64,000 nt of DNA, taken from assembly GCA_965216105.1 (NCBI GenBank), contig OZ244147.1, positions 3,162,001-3,226,000 of the forward strand, read 5' to 3'. The translations under genes were made by a program, and so were the position numbers. Shown here piece by piece: positions 16,874-25,307 of the stretch (position 1 is the first letter of the stretch; each line of letters opens with the position of its first letter). The notes beneath the pieces are model-generated. The model saw only the letters and a list, made by a program, of their open reading frames with translations, was not told the DNA's origin and did no database searches. This DNA comes from JAALLB01 sp017643495. GTDB lineage: Bacteria; Pseudomonadota; Alphaproteobacteria; Rhizobiales; Rhizobiaceae.

Positions 16874-17416
16874 TCATTCAGCTTTTAGGTAATCCATGAC
16901 GAAAGCAACGCGTTCTTCGACTGACACCTTGGGCAGCTCGACAAGTTGGTAGTCTAGGCGGGCGTAAGTATCAGCCATGACTCGGCTGGTTGCTTCGGCT
17001 TCCTCATGATCCTGCTTGCGTTCGGCGTCCTGCCCGAAAATCGCCTCCCAGTATGGAGCTATGAAGACCATCCTGTTGTAGCGATATGTTTTCGCGGCAG
17101 CCTCAACATGGGCGGGAACGGGAAGGCCACAGAGCGTCAGATAGCCGACGACGTCGGGAATTCCCCTGTCCATAAGAACCGGCTTCTCCAACGCCGAAGC
17201 TTCATGCCACGACCTCAGTTCCCATCCGAGCATGAGTTCGGCAAACATGGCTTTGTCTGCCCACGGCAAGGCGGTTCCGCCGATCTGAACCTGATCTCGA
17301 ATGATCGCCCGCCCAGCCTCGGGCATGAACGCAAGTCCCACGTCATGCAGCGCGTCGATCAAAGTGCTCTTGCCGGAACCGGGGCCACCGGTCACGACGA
17401 ACATATGGTTACACAT
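16874..17416 (-). CDS. AAA_28-type ATPase / P-loop kinase-like protein
   Basis: This 180-residue protein carries an N-terminal Walker A motif, VVTGGPGSGKSTLIDAL (residues 8-24). PEAGRAIIRDQ and a Walker B-like VLMDRGIPD (around residue 80) follow, as in the AAA_28 / NadR-kinase-like family. The ATG at 17416 has AAGGAT upstream. The substrate is unknown; relatives often phosphorylate small metabolites or act as standalone NTPases. Its stop lies 8 bp from repeat module I and its start about 110 bp from repeat copy A, so it could be counted as one unit of the repeat-delimited array. Confidence 0.75.
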   Translation of the reverse strand: MCNHMFVVTGGPGSGKSTLIDALHDVGLAFMPEAGRAIIRDQVQIGGTALPWADKAMFAELMLGWELRSWHEASALEKPVLMDRGIPDVVGYLTLCGLPVPAHVEAAAKTYRYNRMVFIAPYWEAIFGQDAERKQDHEEAEATSRVMADTYARLDYQLVELPKVSVEERVAFVMDYLKAE

Positions 17417-17525
17417 GTGTCATCCTTGCTTTCCAATAGAGGGGTGAGCGCGCAGACGGCAGACCATGCAAGTAGTACTTGATGCGCGTAGCTATAGGCT
17501 AGCGTCATCAGCGAAGGTCGGCAAT

Positions 17526-17780
17526 GGGCTCATGACCGACCTTGTACCGGAAACTGACGAACGCCTGCTTTGGGCCGAAAACAAGTTCAAAAACTTGTCC
17601 TCCCTTTCAATGCAATTTCGTGAACGCAAAAGTCTGCACCTTTTCTGAAATTGCTGCCAGCCCATGAACCGTTCTGGTTCATGCTTGCAAGCAAACATAA
17701 ACGGGCAGCGGGGGTGGCAGGAATAGGGGAATGCTGCCATTCGGCTAGGTAGAAAGAATGTCCGGTATGCGGACAAAGTG
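17526..17780 (+). repeat. dispersed repeat copy A (full, ~255 bp)
   Basis: This is a full copy running from GGGCTCATGACCGACC to GTCCGGTATGCGGACAAAGTG. Internal elements in order are ACAAGTT/AACTTGT stem (loop CAAA), CATGAACC-N5-GGTTCATG stem (17663-17683), GCTTGCAAGC palindrome, and the terminal GTCCG-N5-CGGAC stem. It is nearly identical to copy D. It fills the 405-bp gap between the AAA and DUF2267 genes. No convincing gene is present; short open frames here are repeat-derived. Confidence 0.9.
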
Positions 17781-17821
17781 ATCATGCGAGAAATGCCGCA
17801 AATGGAAGAAATTCCATACAT

Positions 17822-18253
17822 TCAATCATGCAACTGAGCTGCCCAATAGAATTTGGCTTCTTGTGGAAAGGAATCTAGTAGCTCATCTAGACGGCTCTCT
17901 TCCACATTGGCTCGAATAGCTGTGACGACCCCTTCGATAGCATTGCTGGGCGAAAAATTATGATTTTTGCGAAGTGACCTCACTTCGAGCGCTAAGCTTT
18001 CTCGACTACCGAAATGCCCTGTAAACTCGATTTCATCCCAATCTGCAACAAATATCGCTCTGATTAACGGGGGCAGAACATCTGCAAACTGCAAAATCTG
18101 CTCTGGTGGTAATCTACGCCGAAACACCGTTAAAACAGCTTGGATCGTTGTGTAAGTTTGATTTCGCGTCGAAAGGCCTAACTCATCTTGTGCACGAGCC
18201 AGAATCTTTTCGTAAACATGTGACGCTAACTGGTATTCTTGTGGCATGGGCAT
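17822..18253 (-). CDS. DUF2267 family protein
   Basis: The frame can begin at ATG 18253 or 18247; a TTG at 18301 is less likely. The ~144 residues match the DUF2267 pattern: a helix with YEKILARAQDELGL, then AVLTVFRRRLPPEQILQFADVLPPLIRAIFVADWDE, and a second helical unit FGSRESLALEVRSLR. DUF2267 proteins are small cytosolic helical proteins of unknown function. The unit is bounded by repeat copies A and B, both within about 120 bp. Its base composition is more AT-rich than the housekeeping genes, suggesting acquisition. Confidence 0.75.
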   Translation of the reverse strand: MPMPQEYQLASHVYEKILARAQDELGLSTRNQTYTTIQAVLTVFRRRLPPEQILQFADVLPPLIRAIFVADWDEIEFTGHFGSRESLALEVRSLRKNHNFSPSNAIEGVVTAIRANVEESRLDELLDSFPQEAKFYWAAQLHD

Positions 18254-18368
18254 CGGTCGACAATACCAGTGACAGAAATAATCTCCAATAGGTCGCAACA
18301 ACCATCTTTTTTTAAACGTTTTGGCTGTCGCAATCAGAGTATTTAACGGGAGCGTGCGATGTCAGTCA

Positions 18369-18539
18369 GGGCTCATAACAGACCTTGTACCGGAAACTGA
18401 AGAACGCCCGCTCTGGGCCGAAAACAAGTTCAAAAACTTGCCCCCCCTTTCAATGCAATTTAGCGAGCGAAAAAGTTTGCACCTTTTTCTGAAATTGCTG
18501 CCAGCTCATGAATCGTGCTGGTTCATGCGGACAAAGCGA
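18369..18539 (+). repeat. dispersed repeat copy B (internal deletion, ~171 bp)
   Basis: The left part is intact from GGGCTCATAACAGACC to the CATGAATC-N5-GGTTCATG stem. It then jumps directly to CGGACAAAGCGACC, so ~85 bp ending within the terminal hairpin is missing. It fills the gap between the DUF2267 and CPBP genes. Confidence 0.88.
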
Positions 18540-18590
18540 CCAATTTGAATTGTCTGTTCAATGGCTGCTTTACAACCAAGTATTGGATAT

Positions 18591-19223
18591 TCAAATTGGA
18601 CCGAACCCAATAAAATCTTCGATCCAATGTGCTAGTATCAAAGGCCATAATTTTCTGAGTTTCAGATAAGCCATCATGTAAATAATACCAATTACAAAGG
18701 TGAATAGCACTCTTCCCAGACCGCTACCCCAATGCATCAATGAAAAGAAACACGCAGAAATTACTACGATCTGCGAAATAGGCCTGCGAGCTTTAAGGAA
18801 CCAACTTAGTGCAAGTTTTCGGAATACTAATTCTTCACTGAGTGCTACGAGAAACAGCCCAAGTGTCAAATCCAGCCAATAAAGTTGAAAATTATTTATT
18901 TGACCAAAGTGAAATAATCCGTGCCAACCGGTTATCGCAACAAACGGCAATTCAATTAAGTTATAGAGACTCCGGCCAACTACGGGAAGAAAAATTACGG
19001 CAAACAGAAGAAAGTCCCAGCGAGAATTTGTTGTATGCTTCTCTTTAATAATCTTGCGACTAATCGACCATGTAAAACACACAAAAATGACAAATACACG
19101 CGTTACATAGTCGACTAAATAAACGCCATATGACCCATCAAGCGCGATGAAACCTATGTCATTTAGGAAGAATGGTGTTGCAAGAACCAAGAAGGCAAGT
19201 CTTCGATTTTCCAGTGTAAGCAT
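18591..19223 (-). CDS. CPBP family intramembrane metalloprotease
   Basis: This 210-residue membrane protein has about six predicted helices and the three CPBP/Abi motifs: EELVFRKL (EExxxR, two catalytic Glu), FSLMHWGSG (FxxxH) and HWIEDF (third metal ligand, HxxxD/N type). CPBP enzymes cut transmembrane substrates like CAAX prenyl proteases; bacterial ones often act in bacteriocin self-immunity or maturation. No bacteriocin gene is recognised nearby. The gene is visibly AT-rich and sits alone between repeat copies B and C, so it looks horizontally acquired. Confidence 0.85.
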   Translation of the reverse strand: MLTLENRRLAFLVLATPFFLNDIGFIALDGSYGVYLVDYVTRVFVIFVCFTWSISRKIIKEKHTTNSRWDFLLFAVIFLPVVGRSLYNLIELPFVAITGWHGLFHFGQINNFQLYWLDLTLGLFLVALSEELVFRKLALSWFLKARRPISQIVVISACFFSLMHWGSGLGRVLFTFVIGIIYMMAYLKLRKLWPLILAHWIEDFIGFGPI

Positions 19224-19320
19224 GGTGTGGAAATAATATTTCCTTTAATATTCCTTCAAAGTGCGATTCTGCACACACCTGCCGTTTGGTTTTCACAATC
19301 TACAATCTAATGTCCACCTT

Positions 19321-19569
19321 GGGCTCATAACCGACCTTGTATCGGAATCCAACAAACGCCCGCCTGGGCCGAAAACAAGTTCAAAAACTTGTCCTCCCTT
19401 TCAATGCAATTTAGCGAGCGCAAAAGTCTGCACCTTTTTCTGAAATTGCTGCCTGCCCATGAATCGTGCCGGTTCATGCTTGCAAGCAAACATAAACGGG
19501 CAGTGGAGGTGGCAGGAATGGGGGGAAACTACCATTCGGCCAGGTAGAAAGAATGTCCGGCATGCGGAC
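19321..19569 (+). repeat. dispersed repeat copy C (full, ~249 bp)
   Basis: It runs from GGGCTCATAACCGACC to GTCCGGCATGCGGAC with all internal stems. It shares the extra left flank TGTCCACCTT with copy G and the right flank TTGCTGCC with module J. It fills the 440-bp gap between the CPBP and acetyltransferase genes. Confidence 0.9.
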
Positions 19570-19663
19570 TTTGCTGCCATTAATCTTCTCGTTCACAATG
19601 TCTTCTTTGGGTTGACCGGATGAGTAGAATATACGCAGACTTGAGCCCTGAAGGACGTACGGC

Positions 19664-20140
19664 ATGAAACCAAAGAACGATCCCACTAATCTTGCTATCC
19701 ATCGCCTGGGGCCCGGAGACGATACTCTTTTTCATGGGATGCTCGACCTGTTCGCAGCGGCTTTCGATGATACCGAAAGCTACAGTACTGCAAGGCCCGG
19801 ACTGACCTACCGAAAGGCGCTCCTGTCGAGGGATGATGTCGTCATGCTGGTGGCATTGGATGGCCAAAACGTTGCTGGAGCACTGGTGGCATATGAATTG
19901 CGAAAATTTGAGCAGGAACGCTCCGAGTTGTACATTTACGATTTGGCCGTCACAGAGGCATGGCGACGTCGTGGCGTCGCGACGGCGATGATCGACAACC
20001 TGAAAATGATTGCAAAAACGAATGGCCACTGGGTCGTCTATGTTCAGGCAGACTATGGTGATGAACCTGCCATCGCTTTATACACCAAACTTGGTACGTG
20101 CGAAAATGTCATGCATTTCAATATAGCTTTGGACGAGTAA
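19664..20140 (+). CDS. AAC(3)-I-like aminoglycoside 3-N-acetyltransferase (GNAT)
   Basis: The 158-residue protein follows the AAC(3)-I pattern along its whole length: HRLGPGDD, MLDLFAAAFDD, VAGALVAYELRKFEQERSE, LYIYDLAVTEAWRRRGVAT (motif A with acetyl-CoA loop), and VVYVQADYGDEPAIALYTKL (motif B), ending with MHFNIALDE. Enzymes of this family acetylate the 3-amino group of gentamicin-type aminoglycosides, and the best known are integron gene cassettes. AAGGA lies 10 bp before the ATG. The gene sits alone between repeat copies C and D. Activity on antibiotics is inferred from family resemblance; chromosomal relatives may have other substrates. Confidence 0.82.
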   Translation: MKPKNDPTNLAIHRLGPGDDTLFHGMLDLFAAAFDDTESYSTARPGLTYRKALLSRDDVVMLVALDGQNVAGALVAYELRKFEQERSELYIYDLAVTEAWRRRGVATAMIDNLKMIAKTNGHWVVYVQADYGDEPAIALYTKLGTCENVMHFNIALDE

Positions 20141-20176
20141 GCTGCCGTTCAATCCGGTTGCAGCATCCGGTGGTTG

Positions 20177-20430
20177 GGGCTCATAACCGACCTTGTACCG
20201 GAAACTGGCGAACGGCCGCCTGGGCCGAAAACAAGTTCAAAAACTTGTCCTCCCTTTCAATGCAATTTCGTGAACGCAAAAGTCTGCACCTTTTCTGAAA
20301 TTGCTGCCAGCCCATGAACCGTTCTGGTTCATGCTTGCAAGCAAACATAAACGGGCAGTGGAGGTGGCAGGAATAGGGGAATGCTGCCATTCGGCTAGGT
20401 AGAAAGAATGTCCGGTATGCGGACAAAGTG
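20177..20430 (+). repeat. dispersed repeat copy D (full, ~254 bp)
   Basis: A full copy, nearly identical to copy A over the whole length (the main difference is CCGCCTGGGCCG against TGCTTTGGGCCG). It fills the gap between the acetyltransferase and the quinone-reductase gene. Confidence 0.9.
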
Positions 20431-20480
20431 CTTTCTTTATTCTATTTCCAAAGTCTGCTTTTGTTGATTCATGCATGTTC

Positions 20481-21074
20481 TTAGTTAGCGTTCATTCCAA
20501 GCTCAGAGACCTTTTTTGACCAAAGCTCAACGGTCGCCAGTTCTGGATGACTAGCTCCCGAAAAATGCGTGATGCGTGTGGGTTTGAAGCCTACAAACCC
20601 GAGTATTTGTGCACGCAACTGTCGTACCATCGCGAGTTTATATACAAAACGAAAAAACCAGTTCGGCGTGTCTGATGTCATAATCACACGTGCAGTGCGA
20701 CCCAACAGCAAAGGCGAAGGAAGCCCCAGCCTAGACGTGTTGCGAGTATCGAAAGCAGTGCCTGGCAGAAAGGTGCGATCGATGAGTCCTTTAAGCTTGG
20801 CCGGTAACCCGCCCCACCACATTGGGGTCAAAAGTACAACATGTTCGCTCCATTTTAGATTGTCGAAGACCATTTCCAGATCCGGTTCCAGCGGTTTCGG
20901 GTTCGCATATCCACCATTCCCAAAATCGGGGTCGAAATCCAGATCATGCAAATGAGTGATCCGTAAATCATGACCTGCTCTTTCTGCTGCATCCGAGTAT
21001 TTTTCGGCAAACAGCTTTGAAAGCGATGATGAGGCGGGGTGTCCGTTGAGAACATAAATGCGTTTGTGTTTCAT
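20481..21074 (-). CDS. NAD(P)H-dependent FMN oxidoreductase / quinone reductase (Flavodoxin_2 family)
   Basis: Start ATG 21074 has AAGGG 8-12 bp upstream; the TTG at 21116 is unlikely. The ~197-residue protein begins with KRIYVLNGHPASSSLSKLF (FMN phosphate loop). TPMWWGGLPAKLKGLIDRTFLPG follows, the hallmark of the MdaB/KefF/NQO1-like Flavodoxin_2 family. Such enzymes reduce quinones or nitro compounds in two-electron steps. It is divergent from a TetR gene across 82 bp containing two palindromes, so it is the likely TetR target. Confidence 0.85.
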   Translation of the reverse strand: MKHKRIYVLNGHPASSSLSKLFAEKYSDAAERAGHDLRITHLHDLDFDPDFGNGGYANPKPLEPDLEMVFDNLKWSEHVVLLTPMWWGGLPAKLKGLIDRTFLPGTAFDTRNTSRLGLPSPLLLGRTARVIMTSDTPNWFFRFVYKLAMVRQLRAQILGFVGFKPTRITHFSGASHPELATVELWSKKVSELGMNAN

Positions 21075-21093
21075 GGCTTTAATCCCTTTAAAT

Positions 21094-21136
21094 TGACCGT
21101 GGTCATTTAATTGCATTAATATTGACCGCGGTCAAT
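21094..21136. promoter_or_regulatory. twin TetR operators between the quinone reductase and tetR genes
   Basis: TGACCGTGGTCA (21094-21105) and ATTGACCGCGGTCAAT (21121-21136, perfect 16-bp palindrome) share the core TGACC-N2-GGTCA, centre to centre about 29 bp apart. TGAC/GTCA half sites are common among TetR regulators. The position in the divergent intergenic region fits control of both genes. Confidence 0.8.
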
Positions 21137-21156
21137 ACAAGACCTACAAATGAATC

Positions 21157-21732
21157 ATGGGACGTGCCACGCAACAAAGAACATTGAGAACACGAGAACA
21201 GCTAATAGGCTCTGCTCGCGAGATTGTTGGCAATTCTGGGTATGAGGCATTGCGCGTCGAGGACGTGGTTGCGCGTGCCAAGGTGGCCAAAGGCACATTC
21301 TTCGCGCACTTCAGGGATAAAGACGCCTTGATGGACATCCTCATTGGTGAAAGAATTGATGTCATCCTTGATGACATGGAGACAGAATCCGGTTTCCAGA
21401 CGGTGGAAGAACTGGTCGAGAACTCGATGCCACTTCTGCGTTTCATATCAAGTGAGCGATATGTTTTTGATGTCTTCCTTCGCCTATCGGGCGCGCTTGC
21501 AGTTGAGGAAATCGGCAAAATTGCCACAACACTCTATCGGTATGACCGAATCTTGGCAGGTCAGTTGAAAGACAGTCCGTTCCGCCAAGATATCTCAACT
21601 GATCTCCTATCGGAAGGGATTCAGTCTTTTTGCATCAATGCAGTGGCATTGAGCTTTTGCGCCCTTCATAGTGATCAGGATGTTAGACACAGACTTGCGG
21701 TTTATCTAAACGCTTGGCTTTGCCCTCAATAG
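21157..21732 (+). CDS. TetR/AcrR family transcriptional regulator
   Basis: The 191 residues start with a TetR HTH (TREQLIGSAREIVGNSGYEALRVEDVV, KGTFFAHFRDKDALM). The C-terminal ligand domain, rich in hydrophobic helices, is unassigned. It is divergent from the quinone reductase gene, with two TGACC/GGTCA palindromes between them. Autoregulation and repression of the reductase are the expected mode. Together with the reductase it forms the only two-gene unit of the repeat-delimited array. Confidence 0.87.
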   Translation: MGRATQQRTLRTREQLIGSAREIVGNSGYEALRVEDVVARAKVAKGTFFAHFRDKDALMDILIGERIDVILDDMETESGFQTVEELVENSMPLLRFISSERYVFDVFLRLSGALAVEEIGKIATTLYRYDRILAGQLKDSPFRQDISTDLLSEGIQSFCINAVALSFCALHSDQDVRHRLAVYLNAWLCPQ

Positions 21733-21767
21733 CTGCCCTTCATTACTTTTGAAAACATGATCACAAT

Positions 21768-22016
21768 GGGCTCATGACCTACCTTGTACCGGAAACTGGC
21801 GAACGTCCGCCTGGGCGAAAACAAGTTCAAAAACTTGTCCTCCCTTTCAATGCAATTTCGCAAGCGCAAAAGTCTGTACCTTTTTCTGAAATTGCTGCCA
21901 GCCCATGAACCGTGCTGGTTCATGCTTGCAAGCAAGCATAAACGGGCAGTGAGAATGTAAGGAAATGGGTGGAAGCGGACATTTGGCTAGGTAGAAAGAA
22001 TGTCCGCTATGCGGAC
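21768..22016 (+). repeat. dispersed repeat copy E (full, ~249 bp)
   Basis: It runs from GGGCTCATGACCTACC to GTCCGCTATGCGGAC. The CATGAACC-GTGCT-GGTTCATG stem is perfect. It fills the gap between tetR and the secreted-protein gene at 22060. Confidence 0.9.
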
Positions 22017-22059
22017 TGATCTGCCGCAATGATACAAAAAGATTGAGATAGTCACCACG

Positions 22060-22512
22060 CTAACAATCGACCGACTCTGGCATCTGGAGAAAGCTTCCCC
22101 TTGCAGCTGATTTTAGAAATGGAGAATCCAAGAACAAATTCACTAACTTCATTTCTCCCGAAATCCTCTCATAGTACAGCCTAAAATAAACGGCAGTGTT
22201 ATCCTGAACCTCAAAGATCAAAAGGTATTCGCGGAAAACTGTTCCCAATTTACCTGTAAGAAATAGCTCACCCGACAGGAATTCGTAGTTTTGAAGAATC
22301 GAAAAAACACTTGCTATCTGTGACTTTGTTTGTTCGGGCATCCACTCAGACATCTCAGTAAGCTGCTTGTTACCTCCCGCAACCCCTTCATTCACTACAG
22401 ACTGCAACAACTTACAAGACTGGTCTAAACCGCTGCTGGCATAGCTCTCTTTGGTTGTCAGAGCCAGAGCCAGTGCGATCGACACCATAGTGAGAAGGCA
22501 AAATTTATTCAT
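22060..22512 (-). CDS. secreted protein of unknown function
   Basis: This 150-residue protein has a good signal peptide (MNKFCLLTMVSIALALALTT, cleavage near SYA-SSG), so it is probably periplasmic. The mature part is alpha/beta in look, with an aromatic-rich segment (EYLLIFEVQDNTAVYFRLYY) and two cysteines (near residue 33 and at the C-terminal end) that could form a disulfide. The family is not recognised. It is a single gene between repeat copies E and F. Confidence 0.65.
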   Translation of the reverse strand: MNKFCLLTMVSIALALALTTKESYASSGLDQSCKLLQSVVNEGVAGGNKQLTEMSEWMPEQTKSQIASVFSILQNYEFLSGELFLTGKLGTVFREYLLIFEVQDNTAVYFRLYYERISGEMKLVNLFLDSPFLKSAARGSFLQMPESVDC

Positions 22513-22681
22513 AGTCGACGCTCTCGTTTAACTTCAGTTTTTTACTGATAGATAGCCTATTCTATAACTCCACATAACTGCAAATAATCTTGCAAGTATA
22601 ATGCCGAACCGCTGAACCACCTCATCTGAAGTGAGAAAACCAGGGTCGTATTCAGTATTAAATTCATGAGAAGTCAGCTTC

Positions 22682-22929
22682 GGACTCAAAGCTGGTCTTG
22701 TACCGGAAACTGCCGAACGGCCGCCTGGGCCGAAAACAAGTTCAAAAACTTGCCCCCCTTTCAATGCAATTTCGCAAGCGCAAAAGTCTGCACCTTTTTC
22801 TGAAATTGCTGCCTGCCATGAGCCGTGCTGGTTCATGCTTGCAAGCAAATATAAACCGGCAGTGGGGGTGTTTGGAAATGGGGGAAGCTGCCATTCGGCT
22901 AGGTCGAACAGAGGGGCGCTATGCGAACG
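22682..22929 (+). repeat. dispersed repeat copy F (diverged, ~248 bp)
   Basis: It aligns along the whole length but has diverged ends: the left reads GGACTCAAAGCTGGTC and the right reads GGGGCGCTATGCGAACG, so the terminal stem is broken. The central stem is kept as CATGAGCC-N5-GGTTCATG with one G-T wobble. It fills the 449-bp gap between the 22060 and 22962 genes; the open frame across it is repeat-derived. Confidence 0.85.
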
Positions 22930-22961
22930 AAACGGCCACAGATTTGTGATAATATAGATCA

Positions 22962-23423
22962 CTACTTGTACATGCGATGCGCCACTTTGTAAGAAACAAT
23001 GTTACGAGTTTTTTCTCCGAATGAGTCGTTATCTTGAAAAATTTTTTTCCGAATTTTATCGGTATCGCCATTAAAATTATCATATGCTCTTGAGCAACAT
23101 TTGTTGATATCATTTTCAAGTTTGATGACAGCTTCAATGGCTGCGACTATTTCGTTTTCAGATGAATTTGGATGACTAATTTCTAACCAATGCTTTAATT
23201 GGCGTTCCGTTGCGGCATTTCGTTCCAAGCGTTGTTGAAGCATTCCTTCTTCGAGTAAACGTCCCTCTGTGTGCACATCGGTTGGGGTAAAATGCTCATG
23301 AACTTCTCTCAGGTTTATATTTTCTGAAGATTCAACTTCTCGTCTGTTCAACCACAAGTAAGCCGCAGCATCTAAAATCGGAAGCATGCTTGCATTCGCC
23401 ATGTATTCAGCGTTCAGGTTCAT
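22962..23423 (-). CDS. unknown helical protein
   Basis: The 153 residues are mostly charged and helical, with no signal peptide or membrane segment. A segment around residues 50-85 (LLEEGMLQQRLERNAATERQ) could form a coiled coil. The family is not recognised. The gene is AT-rich compared with the flanking core genes and sits alone between repeat copies F and G, which points to acquisition. The frame is uninterrupted from ATG 23423. Confidence 0.6.
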   Translation of the reverse strand: MNLNAEYMANASMLPILDAAAYLWLNRREVESSENINLREVHEHFTPTDVHTEGRLLEEGMLQQRLERNAATERQLKHWLEISHPNSSENEIVAAIEAVIKLENDINKCCSRAYDNFNGDTDKIRKKIFQDNDSFGEKTRNIVSYKVAHRMYK

Positions 23424-23492
23424 TTCGATTTCCAGTAGATTTTAAAAACACTTTATACTTCGAGTTATTAATTCGAGGTATATGTCCACCTT

Positions 23493-23743
23493 GGGCTCAT
23501 AACAGACCTTGTACCGGAATCTGACGAACGTTCGCTCTGGCCGAAAACACGTTCAAAAACTTGTCCTCCCCTTTCAACGCAATTTCGCGAGCGCAAAAGT
23601 CTGCACCTTTTTCTGAAATTGCTGCCTGTCCATGAATCGGGCTGTTTCATGCTTGCAAGCAAACATAAACGGGCAGTGGGAATGTCAGGAAATAGGTGGA
23701 AGCAGCCGTTCGGCTAGGTCTAACGGATGTCCGGCATGCGGAC
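23493..23743 (+). repeat. dispersed repeat copy G (full, ~251 bp)
   Basis: It runs from GGGCTCATAACAGACC to GTCCGGCATGCGGAC, with the left flank TGTCCACCTT shared with copy C. The central stem carries one mismatch (CATGAATC/GTTTCATG). It fills the gap between the 22962 and 23810 genes. Confidence 0.9.
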
Positions 23744-23809
23744 ATTTTGCCTTTAGCGGTAACAAGAGGAAGATCTGCTTTGGATAAACACCCATGCTCT
23801 TAGCGTTTT

Positions 23810-25123
23810 TTAATGGACTGAAGTCACTTGCAGCGCTTTAAAAATTGCTTTTACACGCTCCGCTGCTTCACGCCATTGGTTAATTTCACCTAAGGGAAGA
23901 TAAAAATCGTAACCCAGTGATCCTCTAAAGACCTGGGTGCGGCAGATTAGATCAGCGTAAGGTCTGTGTAGGCAATACATAACCAAGCTCTGTTTGGTCG
24001 TTTCGTCAAAACCCGCGACAATGAGGCGATTTCTTCCCGTTAAATCGCCAGCATTCAATTCGTCGGGGTCTGGCATCATATCAATGGGTATGGCGTCTTT
24101 AGGCACATATGGCTCGCGTGGATTGTGGATCAGCTCAATTCTTTCCGTGATTTCAGGATAGACACTGTCCGGCCCGATTAATAGATTGCTACGGATTGAC
24201 ACTCGATCAGTGAAAACCCGTGGATGAAGCTCTTGCGTTATGGAGTAAATCTCTGAACCAACACCATAGAGGTTTTCTTCTACTGTCCCGCTTTCGAGTG
24301 ATTGAGCGAAATTTTGTGTCGCGTGGCATGCAGGAATGCTGCCGCTTTTTTTGGCACCCCCAACAAACTCCTGTCGACGTATGGACCAGTGTGCGATCAA
24401 CTGCATCTGATCGCCATCGCGTATTAATAGCCCCAGATGCGGATATGAATTGCTTTTCGGTAGGACGAAAAAACCGAGCTGGCTAACTTCAGAGATCGGC
24501 CCTGATCCGACCGAAGTTGTTAGGCACCAATCTCGACCATCCGCAAGAGCTTCTGCGATTTCGAGTACATGATTAGCTTGCTTTGATCCGACGAACGCCG
24601 ATATCGCCAACGTAGCAAAACCGGACGCGATCATGATCGAAAGCTTTTTCCTTGATAACGCAAAAAGAACTATGGCGAAGGTAGATGCCAAAATGGCCAC
24701 GCTAAAATCGACATTCACGCTAATGGAGACGCCAGAAAGGACAAAAGCCAGAGAGATAGCCAGCAGTAATCCAGCAAAGCAACCCAAAGAGACTATAGCA
24801 GCAGTGTCGAAGTAAATCATAAAGCGGCTTCGCGGGCCAATCATCGCATCTTCACTTAAGGTCTTTCGCTTTGCTGAAATAGCGAGCCTTATGATGATTG
24901 CGAGGGCGATGGTGCAAATGAATAGAAAGAGTATCGCCATGCCCATAGCGTAGCCGACGTTCTGATCAGACCAATGTACCGGCCCTTCGATAAGCTTCCC
25001 CGTTGCATAAGCGAGTAGGGAAAGACCAGCTAGTCTCCACATAAGGAATACCGGAATGAAAGGGCAGGCTAATGCCAAAACAAAGAAGGCTGAGTAGCAG
25101 AGAGCAGCAACGTCCTGAATCAT
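23810..25123 (-). CDS. polytopic membrane protein with C-terminal soluble domain, unknown
   Basis: Start ATG 25123 is chosen over a TTG at 25207, giving 437 residues. The first ~210 residues hold about six membrane helices (for example AALCYSAFFVLALACPFIPV and IVSLGCFAGLLLAISLAFVL). The second half is a soluble domain with a few cysteines (DWCLTTSV, CHATQNF, YCLHRPYADLICRT). No known family is recognised. It is the largest gene of the repeat-delimited array, next to the secreted-protein gene at 25308 with about 184 bp between them. The two could form one unit bounded by copies G and H. Confidence 0.65.
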   Translation of the reverse strand: MIQDVAALCYSAFFVLALACPFIPVFLMWRLAGLSLLAYATGKLIEGPVHWSDQNVGYAMGMAILFLFICTIALAIIIRLAISAKRKTLSEDAMIGPRSRFMIYFDTAAIVSLGCFAGLLLAISLAFVLSGVSISVNVDFSVAILASTFAIVLFALSRKKLSIMIASGFATLAISAFVGSKQANHVLEIAEALADGRDWCLTTSVGSGPISEVSQLGFFVLPKSNSYPHLGLLIRDGDQMQLIAHWSIRRQEFVGGAKKSGSIPACHATQNFAQSLESGTVEENLYGVGSEIYSITQELHPRVFTDRVSIRSNLLIGPDSVYPEITERIELIHNPREPYVPKDAIPIDMMPDPDELNAGDLTGRNRLIVAGFDETTKQSLVMYCLHRPYADLICRTQVFRGSLGYDFYLPLGEINQWREAAERVKAIFKALQVTSVH

Positions 25124-25307
25124 GATTAGGTCACCATAGTTGCTAAAAGTTATCGCGGTGGTAACACAAGAATTCGACGAAACAACTTGTGGCAAGTCAG
25201 TTAACAATGCCTGATCGAATTATGTGAAACTTTCCCCGAAACCGAAAGCAGATATATGTTTGTTCGAAGACATTGGTCACTCGGGCCCAAAGCAGCTGTT
25301 CGCAAGT

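Noticed and set aside
22534..22962. 142-codon minus-strand open frame (and similar short frames in other repeat copies)
   Set aside because: Its translation comes almost entirely from repeat copy F; equivalent frames recur in each copy with indels, as expected for non-coding repeats.
17526..23743. Classical integron attC sites
   Set aside because: The repeats are ~250 bp, lack recognisable GTTRRRY/RYYYAAC core ends, and no IntI-like integrase is in the window. The cassette idea is kept only as an analogy.
17526..23743. CRISPR array
   Set aside because: Repeat length, spacing of 0.8-1.7 kb and gene-containing intervals do not fit; no cas genes.
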